64,000 nt of DNA from Nocardioides sp. Root682 (GTDB lineage Bacteria > Actinomycetota > Actinomycetes > Propionibacteriales > Nocardioidaceae), in assembly GCF_001427795.1 (NCBI RefSeq), contig NZ_LMHJ01000001.1, positions 729,773 through 793,772 on the forward strand. The letters run 5' to 3'. The notes under the pieces were generated by a model. That model ran no database searches. It was not told the DNA's origin and saw only the letters and a program-made list of their open reading frames with translations. This document shows, in pieces, positions 17,601 through 25,513 of the stretch. Each line of letters starts with the position of its first letter. Position 1 is the first letter of the stretch. A program made the position numbers and the translations under genes.

Positions 17601-18520
17601 AGGTAGGCCGGTTCGACCACTCGGACCAGCGGCCCCCAGAGGTCACCCAGCGCGCGCCTGACCGGCGCCGAGCAGCCGGCGCCGTCGACCACCACCAGGG
17701 CCAGGCCGGGCGGCGACAGCCGCAGCACCCGATCTGCGCCCAGGCCGATGATCTCGATGGCGGCATCGCTGGTCAGGTGCAGCACCGTCGCGTCGACGGC
17801 GAACGCCGTGCGCAGCACCTCGACGCCGGTGGGTCGACGCGGCACGGCGACGCCGCCGCGTCTCGCCAGGACGGCGGTACCGAGCTGCGCCGCCACGGTG
17901 GACAGGACAGGGGCCGAGCCCACGAGGACGGTGTCCGGGCCCAGCTCGACGTCTCCGAACAGCTCGCGGGCGTGCGCGCGACCGAGCGCGTCGTCGACGG
18001 GGTCCGGCAGACGGATCTCCACGGGGCGGTGCGACGGTCCGATCACGTGGTGCAGCGTCCCCGACGGAGCCGCGTCGACCACGCGCACCGGGGCCGCACT
18101 GCGCGCGAGCGGCAGGCTCCGGTGGTCCGGGAAGTCTGCGTCGAGCCCGTACCGGGCCCGGATGTACGGCGTCAGCGACACCAGTGCCTGGGCAGTCGCC
18201 TGCTGTCCGGTCGAGGCGACGACGACGAACGCACCGCTGGTGTTGATCGCGAAGGCCAGCTGCTCGAGCGTGTGCGCCGGGTCGAGGACCATCAGCACGA
18301 GCCCTGCCCGTCGTACGCCGACGAGGAACTCGTAGACGCCGGTGGTGTGCTCCGAGAGCAGGGCGACCACGTCACCGCGTTGCAGGTCGTGCCCCGCGAA
18401 GAGCGACGCGAGCAACATCGACCGACCGGCCAGGGTGACGTGGTCGAGCTCGGGCGCGCTGTCGCTGGACAGCAGCGCACAGCCGCGGAGCGCCGCGACG
18501 CCGGCTTCACTGATGCTCAC
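17555..18520 (-). CDS. Degenerate AMP-binding (acyl-CoA synthetase-like) protein
   Basis: 321 aa. The N-terminal 110 residues match the start of ANL-superfamily acyl-CoA ligases (LFAGHDLQRGDVVALLSEHT, then GVRRAGLVLMVLDPAHTLEQ). The Ser/Thr/Gly-rich ATP loop (TSGTTGxPK type) is not found: the corresponding stretch reads PSGTLHHVIGPSHRP. The protein ends without the A8-A10 motifs or the C-terminal subdomain, at about 60 percent of normal length. Adenylating activity is therefore unlikely. The GTG at 18520 has AGAAGG nine bases upstream. Its 3' end overlaps the LuxR gene tail by 46 bases. It may bind an acyl ligand or be decaying; it has no frameshift and has its own palindromic upstream region. 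Confidence 0.6.
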   Translation of the reverse strand: MSISEAGVAALRGCALLSSDSAPELDHVTLAGRSMLLASLFAGHDLQRGDVVALLSEHTTGVYEFLVGVRRAGLVLMVLDPAHTLEQLAFAINTSGAFVVVASTGQQATAQALVSLTPYIRARYGLDADFPDHRSLPLARSAAPVRVVDAAPSGTLHHVIGPSHRPVEIRLPDPVDDALGRAHARELFGDVELGPDTVLVGSAPVLSTVAAQLGTAVLARRGGVAVPRRPTGVEVLRTAFAVDATVLHLTSDAAIEIIGLGADRVLRLSPPGLALVVVDGAGCSAPVRRALGDLWGPLVRVVEPAYLQLEESDCSVTQAEI

Positions 18521-18589
18521 GAATTCCACCCTTCTGACCACCGGAGATGATTCCGGTCCGGCACTGGTCAACGGATCGGGGCGAATACC

Positions 18590-18603
18590 TACGTACGTAC
18601 GTA
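18590..18603. promoter_or_regulatory. TACGTA repeat palindrome upstream of the AMP-binding-like gene
   Basis: TACGTACGTACGTA, a perfect 14-bp self-complementary run, within the 115-bp space upstream of the minus-strand gene starting at 18520. It shares the TACGTA core with the 15081-15106 palindrome on the other side of the LuxR gene, so one protein could bind both. Operator role inferred. Confidence 0.5.
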
Positions 18604-18635
18604 CCGGTGGGCAGCAGCCGTCGCGGCAGGTCGGT

Positions 18636-18920
18636 TCAGGCCACGAGATAGATCGTCACGAGGACGACGAAGGTGATCCCGACGTAGCCCTCGACGAGGA
18701 GCCGCAGCGGCAGCGGTGCCTCGCGGATCTCCATGAAGTGCAGGGCCACGAGCCGGATCTTGACGAAGGCGATGGCCAGCAGCAGCAGGCCGACGGCCGC
18801 CGCACCGCCGTGCTGCTCGAGGCCGACGACCGCGGTGAGCACCGTGGCGGCGACCAGGATCATCCACACGTTGGTCTGACGGTCGCTGAACAATCGAGCA
18901 CTGAAGAGTCGCGCGAGCAT
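18636..18920 (-). CDS. NorF-like / cytochrome oxidase subunit IV-like small membrane protein
   Basis: 94 aa with three hydrophobic helices: TNVWMILVAATVLTAVVGLE, AVGLLLLAIAFVKIRLVAL and VEGYVGITFVVLVTIYLVA. The FVKIRLVALHFMEIREAP loop is typical of the short prokaryotic subunit IV family, to which NorF-like proteins belong. The ATG at 18920 (GAGGTG six bases upstream) is preferred; a GTG at 18929 is possible. It follows the NorE-like gene by about 10 bp in the same operon. NorE/NorF are accessory to nitric oxide reductase elsewhere, but no catalytic norB or norC gene is in this window. Confidence 0.75.
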   Translation of the reverse strand: MLARLFSARLFSDRQTNVWMILVAATVLTAVVGLEQHGGAAAVGLLLLAIAFVKIRLVALHFMEIREAPLPLRLLVEGYVGITFVVLVTIYLVA

Positions 18921-18930
18921 GGCAGTCACC

Positions 18931-19533
18931 TCACCGGATCAGGTAGAGCAGGGGGAACAAGACGAGCCACAACAGGTCGACCATGTGCCAGTAGATGGCG
19001 CCGCACTCGGCGAACTTGCGCTGCCCGGCGCCCACCTGGGTCCGCCGCGCCGTGCGGATCATGAACGTCATGATGATCGCGCCGATCACCAGGTGCGCCA
19101 GGTGGATTCCCGTGAAGACGAAGTAGTACATGAAGAAGTCATTGCTGCCGCCGGTGTAGCCCTCGTGGACCAGCAGGGTGTACTCGGTGGCCTTGATGGC
19201 GGCGAACCCCAGCGCGCAGACCAGGGTCAGCGCGAAGAACCGGCTCGAGGCCCGCGACCCGTCGCCCAGACGACTCAGTCCGTGGATCACGAACAGCGAG
19301 CCGGTCAGCAACAGGGCGGTGTTGATGATGCCCAGCGCCGGATGCAGCTCGTGCTGGGCAGCCGCGAACATGTCCGGGTCGTCCCCGCGGGTGACGAGGA
19401 TGGTCCCGAAGAACAAGGCGAAGACCGCCATGTCGCCGAGGATGAAGACCCACAGGCCCTCCTCCCCCGGGATCCGCTTGCCGTCAGCCGTGCTGCTGTC
19501 CGGCGCCACGGAAGGTGCTGTCTGGACGCTCAC
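18931..19533 (-). CDS. NorE-like / heme-copper oxidase subunit III family protein
   Basis: 200 aa, about five transmembrane helices. Family landmarks are EEGLWVFILGDMAVFALFF near residue 24, the middle AIKATEYTLLVHEGYTGGSN, FTGIHLAHLVIGAII, and the C-terminal CGAIYWHMVDLLWLVLFPL. This is the subunit III fold of short NorE type rather than a full CoxC. The GTG start overlaps the stop of the upstream membrane-protein gene (GTGA). Operon order: PRW-family membrane protein, NorE-like, NorF-like. Its physiological partner is unknown, since no catalytic oxidase subunit is encoded nearby. Confidence 0.85.
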   Translation of the reverse strand: MSVQTAPSVAPDSSTADGKRIPGEEGLWVFILGDMAVFALFFGTILVTRGDDPDMFAAAQHELHPALGIINTALLLTGSLFVIHGLSRLGDGSRASSRFFALTLVCALGFAAIKATEYTLLVHEGYTGGSNDFFMYYFVFTGIHLAHLVIGAIIMTFMIRTARRTQVGAGQRKFAECGAIYWHMVDLLWLVLFPLLYLIR

Positions 19534-20252
19534 GTCGCGGCCAGGACATCTGCGCCCCGCTCGACGGGCGCCTCCACCGGCGGGACGGCGCGCAGCAGCA
19601 TCACCGAGCCGACGAGGAACCAGCCGCCGAAGAGCGCTGCCGCCAGCCAGAAGGAGAGCAGGCCGTTCCAGGCGAACGGGCCGTCCTTGAAGAAGATGAG
19701 CAGGAAGGCGGGCAGGAAGCAGAAGGCTGCCCAGAAGTTGAAGTAGCCGAACCAGCGCGGGAACGGCGGGTTCTCACGCTTGTCGGAAAGGATCGCGACG
19801 CCCCACGAGACGCACTGCAGGATGGCCGGCGGTCCGTTCATGATGAACGGCACCCAGGCGAGGTCGATCATCAACTGCAGCAGTTCCGGGTCGCGGTCGG
19901 GCCGGAAGGCTGCGGCACCGAAGATCAGGACGGGCAAGGAGATGGCGAACAGCCCGCCGGCAGACCCGATGACCTGGATGTTGGCCAGCGGGGCGAAGTC
20001 GCCCTCGATCCGCTTGATGTGGGAGGCGATGAGCGCGCCCATCGGCACGGTGAAGCCGGCACCGAAGAGCATGAGGACCGCGCCGAGCCGGATTCCGTTG
20101 TAGTCGTCGGCGATCTGCCGCGCGACCTCGTCGGCGGTGTCGGACGGCGAAGGCGGGGGCATCCAGCCGGCGGCGATCAGCCCGCCGAACAACAGCACCA
20201 CGAGCATGAAACCGCTGCAGGCGCAGGCGATCTGGACGGGCCGCGACATCAT
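19530..20252 (-). CDS. PRW-family polytopic membrane protein, copy 1
   Basis: 240 aa with about six hydrophobic helices. It carries the shared signature PPFPRWFGYFNFWAAFCFLP then FFKDGPFAWNGLLSFWL, also found in the products of 21168, 42484 and 56968. The mid-region FRPDRDPELLQLMIDLAWVP is also shared (FRTDRDPGDIVLLNDLAWLL in copy 4). GAGGAG lies five bases before the first of two tandem ATGs. First gene of the PRW-NorE-NorF operon; divergent from the hydrolase at 20329 with an operator between. I do not recognise a characterised family. A small integral membrane subunit or lipid-modifying enzyme are both possible. Confidence 0.75.
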   Translation of the reverse strand: MMSRPVQIACACSGFMLVVLLFGGLIAAGWMPPPSPSDTADEVARQIADDYNGIRLGAVLMLFGAGFTVPMGALIASHIKRIEGDFAPLANIQVIGSAGGLFAISLPVLIFGAAAFRPDRDPELLQLMIDLAWVPFIMNGPPAILQCVSWGVAILSDKRENPPFPRWFGYFNFWAAFCFLPAFLLIFFKDGPFAWNGLLSFWLAAALFGGWFLVGSVMLLRAVPPVEAPVERGADVLAAT

Positions 20253-20312
20253 GGCGTCTCCTCAGACTTCATTGTCCGAACCACGGACTTTCTATGGCTC
20301 ACTAATTTTTAG

Positions 20313-20328
20313 TCTAAAGTAGATTCCT
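20313..20328. promoter_or_regulatory. TetR-type operator in the divergent 19530/20329 region
   Basis: The minus-strand reading AGGAATCTACTTTAGA fits the geometry xxxAAT-N5-TTAGA, matching the 33536 site at most positions. It ends one base before the GTG at 20329. The possible -10 box TAAAGT (20315-20320) would put the transcript start at or next to that codon (leaderless). Confidence 0.55.
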
Positions 20329-21147
20329 GTGAATGGGCAACCGGTTGGCGGAATGTCGCCCCTCCGCGACGCACCCGAGCGGGTCCTCCTTCTGCACGGG
20401 ATGGGTTGCGGTCCGTGGGTGTGGCACGGCGTCGAGCAGGCGCTGCCGACGGCCCTGTCTCCCCTGTCGGTCATCATTGCCGGCCATCGCGGCGGGGCCC
20501 GGCTGAGCCGGACAGCCCCGAAGACAGCGCCGGAGCAGATGGTCGACGACCTGGAACGCCAGCTCGACCAGCTCGGCATCGACCGGGTCCACGTCGCCGG
20601 CAACTCCCTCGGCGGCTGGCTCGCGCTGCGCCTCGCCGAGCGCGACCGCGCGTTGAGCGTGCTCTGCCTCGCCCCGGCCGGCGGCTGGCGCCCCGGCTCG
20701 ATCGGCGAGAAGCTCGTGGCCTCGCGGTTCGTGCTGGGCCATCGCATCGCCCGCCGGCTCGACCGCAGGCCTCACTTGCTGCGCTCAGCCAGGATCCGGG
20801 GCGCGGTGCTGGGACCCGTCGTCCACGACCCGTCGTCCGTCGGGGTGGAGGACGCCATCAGGTTCGTGCAGGACCTGGCCGACTGCCAGGCACTGCGAGC
20901 CGCGATCGTTCATGCCCCGGCGCGTGAGCTGAACGCGATCCTGCGCGTCGGCGCACCCACGACGATCGCCTGGTCGGGCGACGACCGCGTCCTGTCGGGC
21001 CCGTGGGCCCGCGAAGGATTCAGCCACCTCCGGGTGGAGGAGATCGAGGTGCCCGACGTCGGCCACCTGCCGATACTCGACGACCCCGGCGTGGTCGCGG
21101 ACCTGATCGCGACGCGGGTGCGCAGCGCAGCCGGTCTCGGCTCCTGA
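20329..21147 (+). CDS. Alpha/beta-fold hydrolase
   Basis: 272 aa. The oxyanion-hole segment VLLLHGMGCGPWVW, nucleophile elbow GNSLGG with Ser at about residue 93, acid in WSGDDRVL and catalytic His in VGHLPIL give the complete triad of the esterase/C-C hydrolase superfamily. No signal peptide, so cytoplasmic. Start GTG 20329 (possibly leaderless) or ATG 20353. Divergent from the PRW-NorE-NorF operon and convergent with the last gene of mce locus 2. MhpC/HsaD-like and generic ester hydrolases share these motifs, so the substrate is open. Confidence 0.88.
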   Translation: MNGQPVGGMSPLRDAPERVLLLHGMGCGPWVWHGVEQALPTALSPLSVIIAGHRGGARLSRTAPKTAPEQMVDDLERQLDQLGIDRVHVAGNSLGGWLALRLAERDRALSVLCLAPAGGWRPGSIGEKLVASRFVLGHRIARRLDRRPHLLRSARIRGAVLGPVVHDPSSVGVEDAIRFVQDLADCQALRAAIVHAPARELNAILRVGAPTTIAWSGDDRVLSGPWAREGFSHLRVEEIEVPDVGHLPILDDPGVVADLIATRVRSAAGLGS

Positions 21148-21167
21148 CCCTCGCAGCGGAACCGTGG

Positions 21168-21926
21168 TCAGGCCGCTGCCAGGTCCTCGGCCTCGAGCGT
21201 GCGCAGGGCCCGCCAGGTGAGCCACGTGCCGAGCGCGGTGAACAGGAAGAACTCCACGAAGACGAGCCAGAAGCTGATGCCGCCGTGCCAGGCAAACAGG
21301 CCGTTCTTCACGAAGGGCATCACGGTCAACGGGACGTAACAGAACGCGGTGAAGAAGGAGACGTAGGCGAACCAGCGCGGGTAGAGCGTCGCAACCCGGC
21401 GATCGCGCAGGATCGCGACGCCGATCGCCACGCTCTGCAGCGCCGAGCAGACGAAGGTGGTGTCGAAGAACATCCAGCCGAAGTCGTAGAGGGTCTGCAC
21501 CATCTCCGGCGACCGCTCCTCGACGCGGAAGGCGGCCGTGATCCAGATCGTCGCCGGGACGAAGGTGACCACTCCTGTCAGGAGTCCCCCGATCACCTGG
21601 ATGCCGGCCAACGGGCCCATCGGGCCCTCGATCCGCCCGATCACCTTGGAGATCGCGACGCTCCACGTGACGTAGAACGGTCCCGCGAAGGCCATCAGCA
21701 CCATGCCGAGGGTGAGCCCGGTCTTGTGCTCCACGAAGTAGGTGTGGATCTGGTTCGCCGTCCAGTCCTCGCCCGGCGGCGGCCAGAAGCCCGCGAACAC
21801 GGCGAACCCGAGCAGGCCGAACACGACGTAGCTCCCGACCAGGAGCAGCGCGACGCGGAGCGTCACGTAGTCCCCGTGGATCTGTGCCCGGTCTGCGTTC
21901 GTGGCGGTGGAGTCAGTCAGCGTCAT
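21168..21926 (-). CDS. PRW-family polytopic membrane protein, copy 2
   Basis: 252 aa. Signature YPRWFAYVSFFTAFCYVP and KNGLFAWHGGISFWL, plus FRVEERSPEMVQTLYDFGW, aligned with the other three copies. About six helices. Start ATG 21926 with GAGGAG a few bases upstream; the frame extends further upstream but overlaps mceF. It lies 19 bp after mceF of locus 2 on the same strand and so is probably the last gene of that mce operon. Its place in the importer is unknown. Confidence 0.75.
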   Translation of the reverse strand: MTLTDSTATNADRAQIHGDYVTLRVALLLVGSYVVFGLLGFAVFAGFWPPPGEDWTANQIHTYFVEHKTGLTLGMVLMAFAGPFYVTWSVAISKVIGRIEGPMGPLAGIQVIGGLLTGVVTFVPATIWITAAFRVEERSPEMVQTLYDFGWMFFDTTFVCSALQSVAIGVAILRDRRVATLYPRWFAYVSFFTAFCYVPLTVMPFVKNGLFAWHGGISFWLVFVEFFLFTALGTWLTWRALRTLEAEDLAAA

Positions 21927-21945
21927 CGGATCTCCTCGATTCGGT

Positions 21946-23121
21946 TCAGCACTTCGTCGCGTCGCCCTCGCGGCGACTGGGGTCGGTGGGACACGGGATG
22001 TTCCGCGCACCGCGGACCCCACGCGGGTCGTTCTGGGGCTGCTTGCAGTAGACGAGCGGGGTCCGGCGGGGCGAGAAGTCGAACGGGGACGCCCATTGCG
22101 ACGCGGGGACGAAGCCCTTCACGCACTCGGGTGGCTTGTCGGCGTTGGAGACGGTGAGCCGGACCGCGTTGTCGCCGAGTGCGGGCAACGTGACGGACTG
22201 GACCGTCGCGACGGCGAGCGGGTAGTCCGACAGGATCTGCGCGAGGTGGGCGTCGTAGGTCCTCAGGATGCCCAGGACCGGGTTGGTGCGCGCGAGGAGC
22301 ACGGGCAACGAATTCGAGAGGTTGTCGATGAAGGCGAGCGTCTCGGTGCTGAAGCCCGGCCCGTCCGCCAGCAACGAACGGAGGTCGTCGTCACCAGCGC
22401 GGAGCTCGGCGGTGACCTGGTCGAGGTTGCGGGTCAGCCGGGCGATGCTGTCGCTCTCACCGTTGATCGTTCCGAGGACCGGCTCGACGTCGCGGAGCAG
22501 GTCTGCGGTCGGTTCGAAATTGGCGTCGGCGGTCTCGATCAGCTTCGATCCGCTGTCGAGGAGCGTCTGCAGGTCGCCGGCACGGCCCTCGAGGGCCAGT
22601 CCGCTCTCGTCGATGAGTGTCGACAGCTTCTTCTCGTCGAGGCTGGACACGAGGGCCTGGACGTTGTCGAGGACCGGTCCGATCTCCACCGGGTACGACG
22701 TCCGGTCGAGCGGGATCCGGTCGCCGTCGGCCAGCGGCGACGCGTCGTCCGCACCGTTCTTGTCGCGGGCGGGCACGAGGGAGACGTACTGCTCCCCCAC
22801 CGCGGAGCGGCTGTGGATCTCGGCCGTGACGGTGGAGGGGACGTCGACGTCGTCGACGAGGCTGAGATCGGCGACCATCCGGTCACCCGCGACGTCCAGG
22901 TCCTTGACCTTGCCGACGGGATGGCCGAGGTAGGTGACCTCGGCTCCGGGATAGAGCCCGGCTGCCTGGGCGAACTCGACCGACACGTGGTGCCGGCCCA
23001 TGCCCAGCTGTTCGGGCACACGCAGGAAGGAGACGCCGAGCACGACGGCACCGACCACCGCGGCGATGCCGAACGCGATCAGCTGCTTCCTGATGATGGG
23101 TGCTGCACCCTTGAGGATCAT
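21946..23121 (-). CDS. mceF: MCE-family protein MceF of locus 2
   Basis: 391 aa. N-terminal helix about residues 13-33, MCE domain about 45-125 (EVTYLGHPVGKVKDLDVAGD, then RSAVGEQYVSLVPARD), helical needle region to about 300, and a C-terminal globular part rich in Cys and Pro (PECVKGFVPASQW, PRRTPLVYCKQPQNDP, NIPCPTDP). The Cys residues and this ending resemble mycobacterial MceF-type proteins. The start overlaps the mceE stop (ATGA). Last Mce protein of the locus. Confidence 0.92.
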   Translation of the reverse strand: MILKGAAPIIRKQLIAFGIAAVVGAVVLGVSFLRVPEQLGMGRHHVSVEFAQAAGLYPGAEVTYLGHPVGKVKDLDVAGDRMVADLSLVDDVDVPSTVTAEIHSRSAVGEQYVSLVPARDKNGADDASPLADGDRIPLDRTSYPVEIGPVLDNVQALVSSLDEKKLSTLIDESGLALEGRAGDLQTLLDSGSKLIETADANFEPTADLLRDVEPVLGTINGESDSIARLTRNLDQVTAELRAGDDDLRSLLADGPGFSTETLAFIDNLSNSLPVLLARTNPVLGILRTYDAHLAQILSDYPLAVATVQSVTLPALGDNAVRLTVSNADKPPECVKGFVPASQWASPFDFSPRRTPLVYCKQPQNDPRGVRGARNIPCPTDPSRREGDATKC

Positions 23122-24374
23122 CGTCCGCCTCCCAGGATCCCGCCGAGGAGCTCGGAGAGGGTGTCACTGATGGCCGGGGCGCTGCCCGGGTCGCGCGTGG
23201 CGGCTGCCCCATCGACTCCGGGGGTACCGCCGGACTTCGTGGTCGAGCCGCCGGCGCCGGTGCCGCCCGTCAGGCCGTTGAGCAGTCCGGTGACACCAGG
23301 AAGCAGGCCGCCGAGCAGCTTGCCCAGGTCCGGCAGGCCGGGCAGCCCGGGGATGCCGATGGACCCATCAGGTCGGATGAACCCGTTCAGGAGCGCCGAG
23401 TTGGTCAGGTCGAGCATCAGGGTGAGGTTGCAGTACGACCCGCGACAGGCGTTCTGGACGGTCTCGGGAGCGAACGGGAAGGTGACCGCGAACCCGAGGG
23501 CCGAGACGGCGGAGTTCCCTGCTGCCTTCACGGCTTCCAGGACGGGAGCCAGGTCCCGGAGGTCGGCCAGCAGGTCCTCCTTGACGCGGCCGACGAGCGG
23601 GGTCGCCACGTCGCTGAGCCGGGTGAGGGCGGTGAGCGCCTTGGTGAGGTCTGGGCGGTTCTTCGCCAGCACCTCCAGGGCCGGGCCGACCTCGTCGAGG
23701 GCGTCGGTGATGACGCCACGGTTCTTCGCGAACCGCTCGGACAGGCGGGCCATGTCGCGTACGGCGGCGAGGATCTCACCGCGCTGGCTGTCGAGGGTCC
23801 CGACGAAGGAGTCGAGCCGGGGCAGCAGGGCACCGATGGCATGGTCGTTGCCGCCGAGCACCTTGTTGAGCTCCGTGGTGATGGTCGCGATCTGCTCGAG
23901 GCCGCCGCCGTTGAGGGCGAGCGACGCTGCCGAGAGCACCTGCTCGGTCGAGGGGTAGGCGCGGCCGCGGTCCAGCGTGATCCGGTCACCGCTGCGGAGG
24001 GCTCCCTCGGGGCTGGCCGGGGGGACGAGCTCGACGAACGCAGCACCGAGCAGGGTGTTGACGCCGACCTTGGCGATCGCGTTGGCAGGCAGGACGACGT
24101 CGGGCTCGAGGCTGAGATCGGCCACGGCGTGCCACTTCTCGACCCGGACGTCGGTGACGGTGCCCACCGCGATGTCGTCGACCTTGACCTCGGCATTGGT
24201 GGTCAGGGTGCCGACGTCGGGGAGCTCGACGGTGATCTTGAGGGCGTCGTCCCCGGTGCCCTTGCCACCGGGCAGGACCATCGAGTCGATGCCGTCGAAG
24301 CGGCATCCGGACAGCAGGACGACCAGCGCGAGGACGCAGACCAGCGCCAGGCGTCGTACTGCGAGAGACCTCAC
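23118..24374 (-). CDS. mceE: MCE-family lipoprotein MceE of locus 2
   Basis: 418 aa. The N-terminus is a lipoprotein signal peptide with lipobox LLSGC at about residues 20-24, so the mature protein should be acylated at Cys24, as in LprK-like MceE proteins. MCE domain about 45-125 (EVKVDDIAVGTVTDVRVEKW and VNTLLGAAFVELVPPA), helical region, a Cys pair in NACRGSYCNLTL, then a Gly/Leu/Pro-rich tail (LPGLPDLGKLLGGLLPG onward). GTG start coupled to mceD (GTGA). Confidence 0.93.
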   Translation of the reverse strand: MRSLAVRRLALVCVLALVVLLSGCRFDGIDSMVLPGGKGTGDDALKITVELPDVGTLTTNAEVKVDDIAVGTVTDVRVEKWHAVADLSLEPDVVLPANAIAKVGVNTLLGAAFVELVPPASPEGALRSGDRITLDRGRAYPSTEQVLSAASLALNGGGLEQIATITTELNKVLGGNDHAIGALLPRLDSFVGTLDSQRGEILAAVRDMARLSERFAKNRGVITDALDEVGPALEVLAKNRPDLTKALTALTRLSDVATPLVGRVKEDLLADLRDLAPVLEAVKAAGNSAVSALGFAVTFPFAPETVQNACRGSYCNLTLMLDLTNSALLNGFIRPDGSIGIPGLPGLPDLGKLLGGLLPGVTGLLNGLTGGTGAGGSTTKSGGTPGVDGAAATRDPGSAPAISDTLSELLGGILGGGR

Positions 24375-25513
24375 GACGCACCTCCGGCGATCAGCAGGAG
24401 CAGGGCGTCGAGAAGCTCCTGGGACTGGGGGTTGTCGACGACCTTGCCGAGCAGGTTCCCGAGCAGGTCGTTGCAGAGCTTCTCCGCGCCTGCCTCGTCC
24501 TTGCCTGCGGCGCCGCCGATGGCGCCACAGATCAATGCGCCGGGCGAGTGGATGTTGGCGGCGTTGAGGTTGACCCCGACCGCGTTCTGGCCCTGGTGGT
24601 AGGACTCGGTGAGGTTCTCCAGCGCGTTGGGTGCGACGTGCAGGATCTGCGCGAGGTCACCCTGCTGCTTGTTGACGACCTGGACGACGTCGGACAGTCG
24701 GGTCACGGCGGTGTCCAGTCCCGTCCGGTTGTCCCTGATGAACGCTTCGACGTCGCCGACCGTCGCGCTGAGGTTGCGCAGTGCGCTGCGGACCAGCTGC
24801 TTGTCGTCGACGAGCATCGAGGAGACGGCGTCGAGGTTCTCGATGAACTTCTTCATCTGGCCGTCGCTCTGGGCGAGGGCGGCGACGAACACCTGGAGGT
24901 TGCGCACGACCGCGAAGGCGTCATCGGCTCCGCTGTCGAGCACGCCGACCGCGTTGGAGAGGTCGGCGATGGTCTGGTTGATCGTCGCGCCCTGTCCGTC
25001 GAGCACCTTGGAGCCCGCGTCGACCAGGTCCGAGAGTGCGCCGTCCTGGTTGGCACCGCGCGGGCCGAGGGCCTCGGCGAGCCCGTTCAGCTGCTCCTTG
25101 ATCTCGTCCCACTCGACCGGCACCGCGGTGTCGGCGAGCTCGATGGTGGAACCGTCTGCAAGGACCGGCCCGCCGTCGTACCGCGGGGTCAGCTGGAGGT
25201 AACGGCTGCTGACCAGTGATGGCGCGACGATGAGGGCCTTGGCGTCCTTGGGAATCTTGATGTCGGAATCGACGTGGAACGCCACGCGCACCTTGGTCCC
25301 CTCGGGATCGATGCTGTCGATCTTGCCGACCGGCACTCCGAGCACGCGGACCTCGTCGCCGGCGTAGATGCCGTCGGTGCTCGCGAACCACGCGACCAGG
25401 TCGGTGCTGCCCTTGTCGCGGAACCCGACGGTGAGCGTCAGCACGGCCAGGACTGCCACGGTGAGGAGCAGGCGGCTCCGGGGCGAGGAGAGAACTCCCT
25501 TGATCGCGGTCAT
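24371..25513 (-). CDS. mceD: MCE-family protein MceD of locus 2
   Basis: 380 aa. Signal-anchor helix about residues 13-31, MCE domain about 40-125 (EVRVLGVPVGKIDSIDPEG, APSLVSSRYLQLTPRYDGG), long helices with NLSATVGDVEAFIRDNRTGL, and a C-terminal helical segment with a Cys pair (LICGAIGG, KLCNDLLGN). The start overlaps the mceC stop. By position and by the VSSRYLQL motif it corresponds to the D subunit of the classical order. Confidence 0.92.
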   Translation of the reverse strand: MTAIKGVLSSPRSRLLLTVAVLAVLTLTVGFRDKGSTDLVAWFASTDGIYAGDEVRVLGVPVGKIDSIDPEGTKVRVAFHVDSDIKIPKDAKALIVAPSLVSSRYLQLTPRYDGGPVLADGSTIELADTAVPVEWDEIKEQLNGLAEALGPRGANQDGALSDLVDAGSKVLDGQGATINQTIADLSNAVGVLDSGADDAFAVVRNLQVFVAALAQSDGQMKKFIENLDAVSSMLVDDKQLVRSALRNLSATVGDVEAFIRDNRTGLDTAVTRLSDVVQVVNKQQGDLAQILHVAPNALENLTESYHQGQNAVGVNLNAANIHSPGALICGAIGGAAGKDEAGAEKLCNDLLGNLLGKVVDNPQSQELLDALLLLIAGGAS

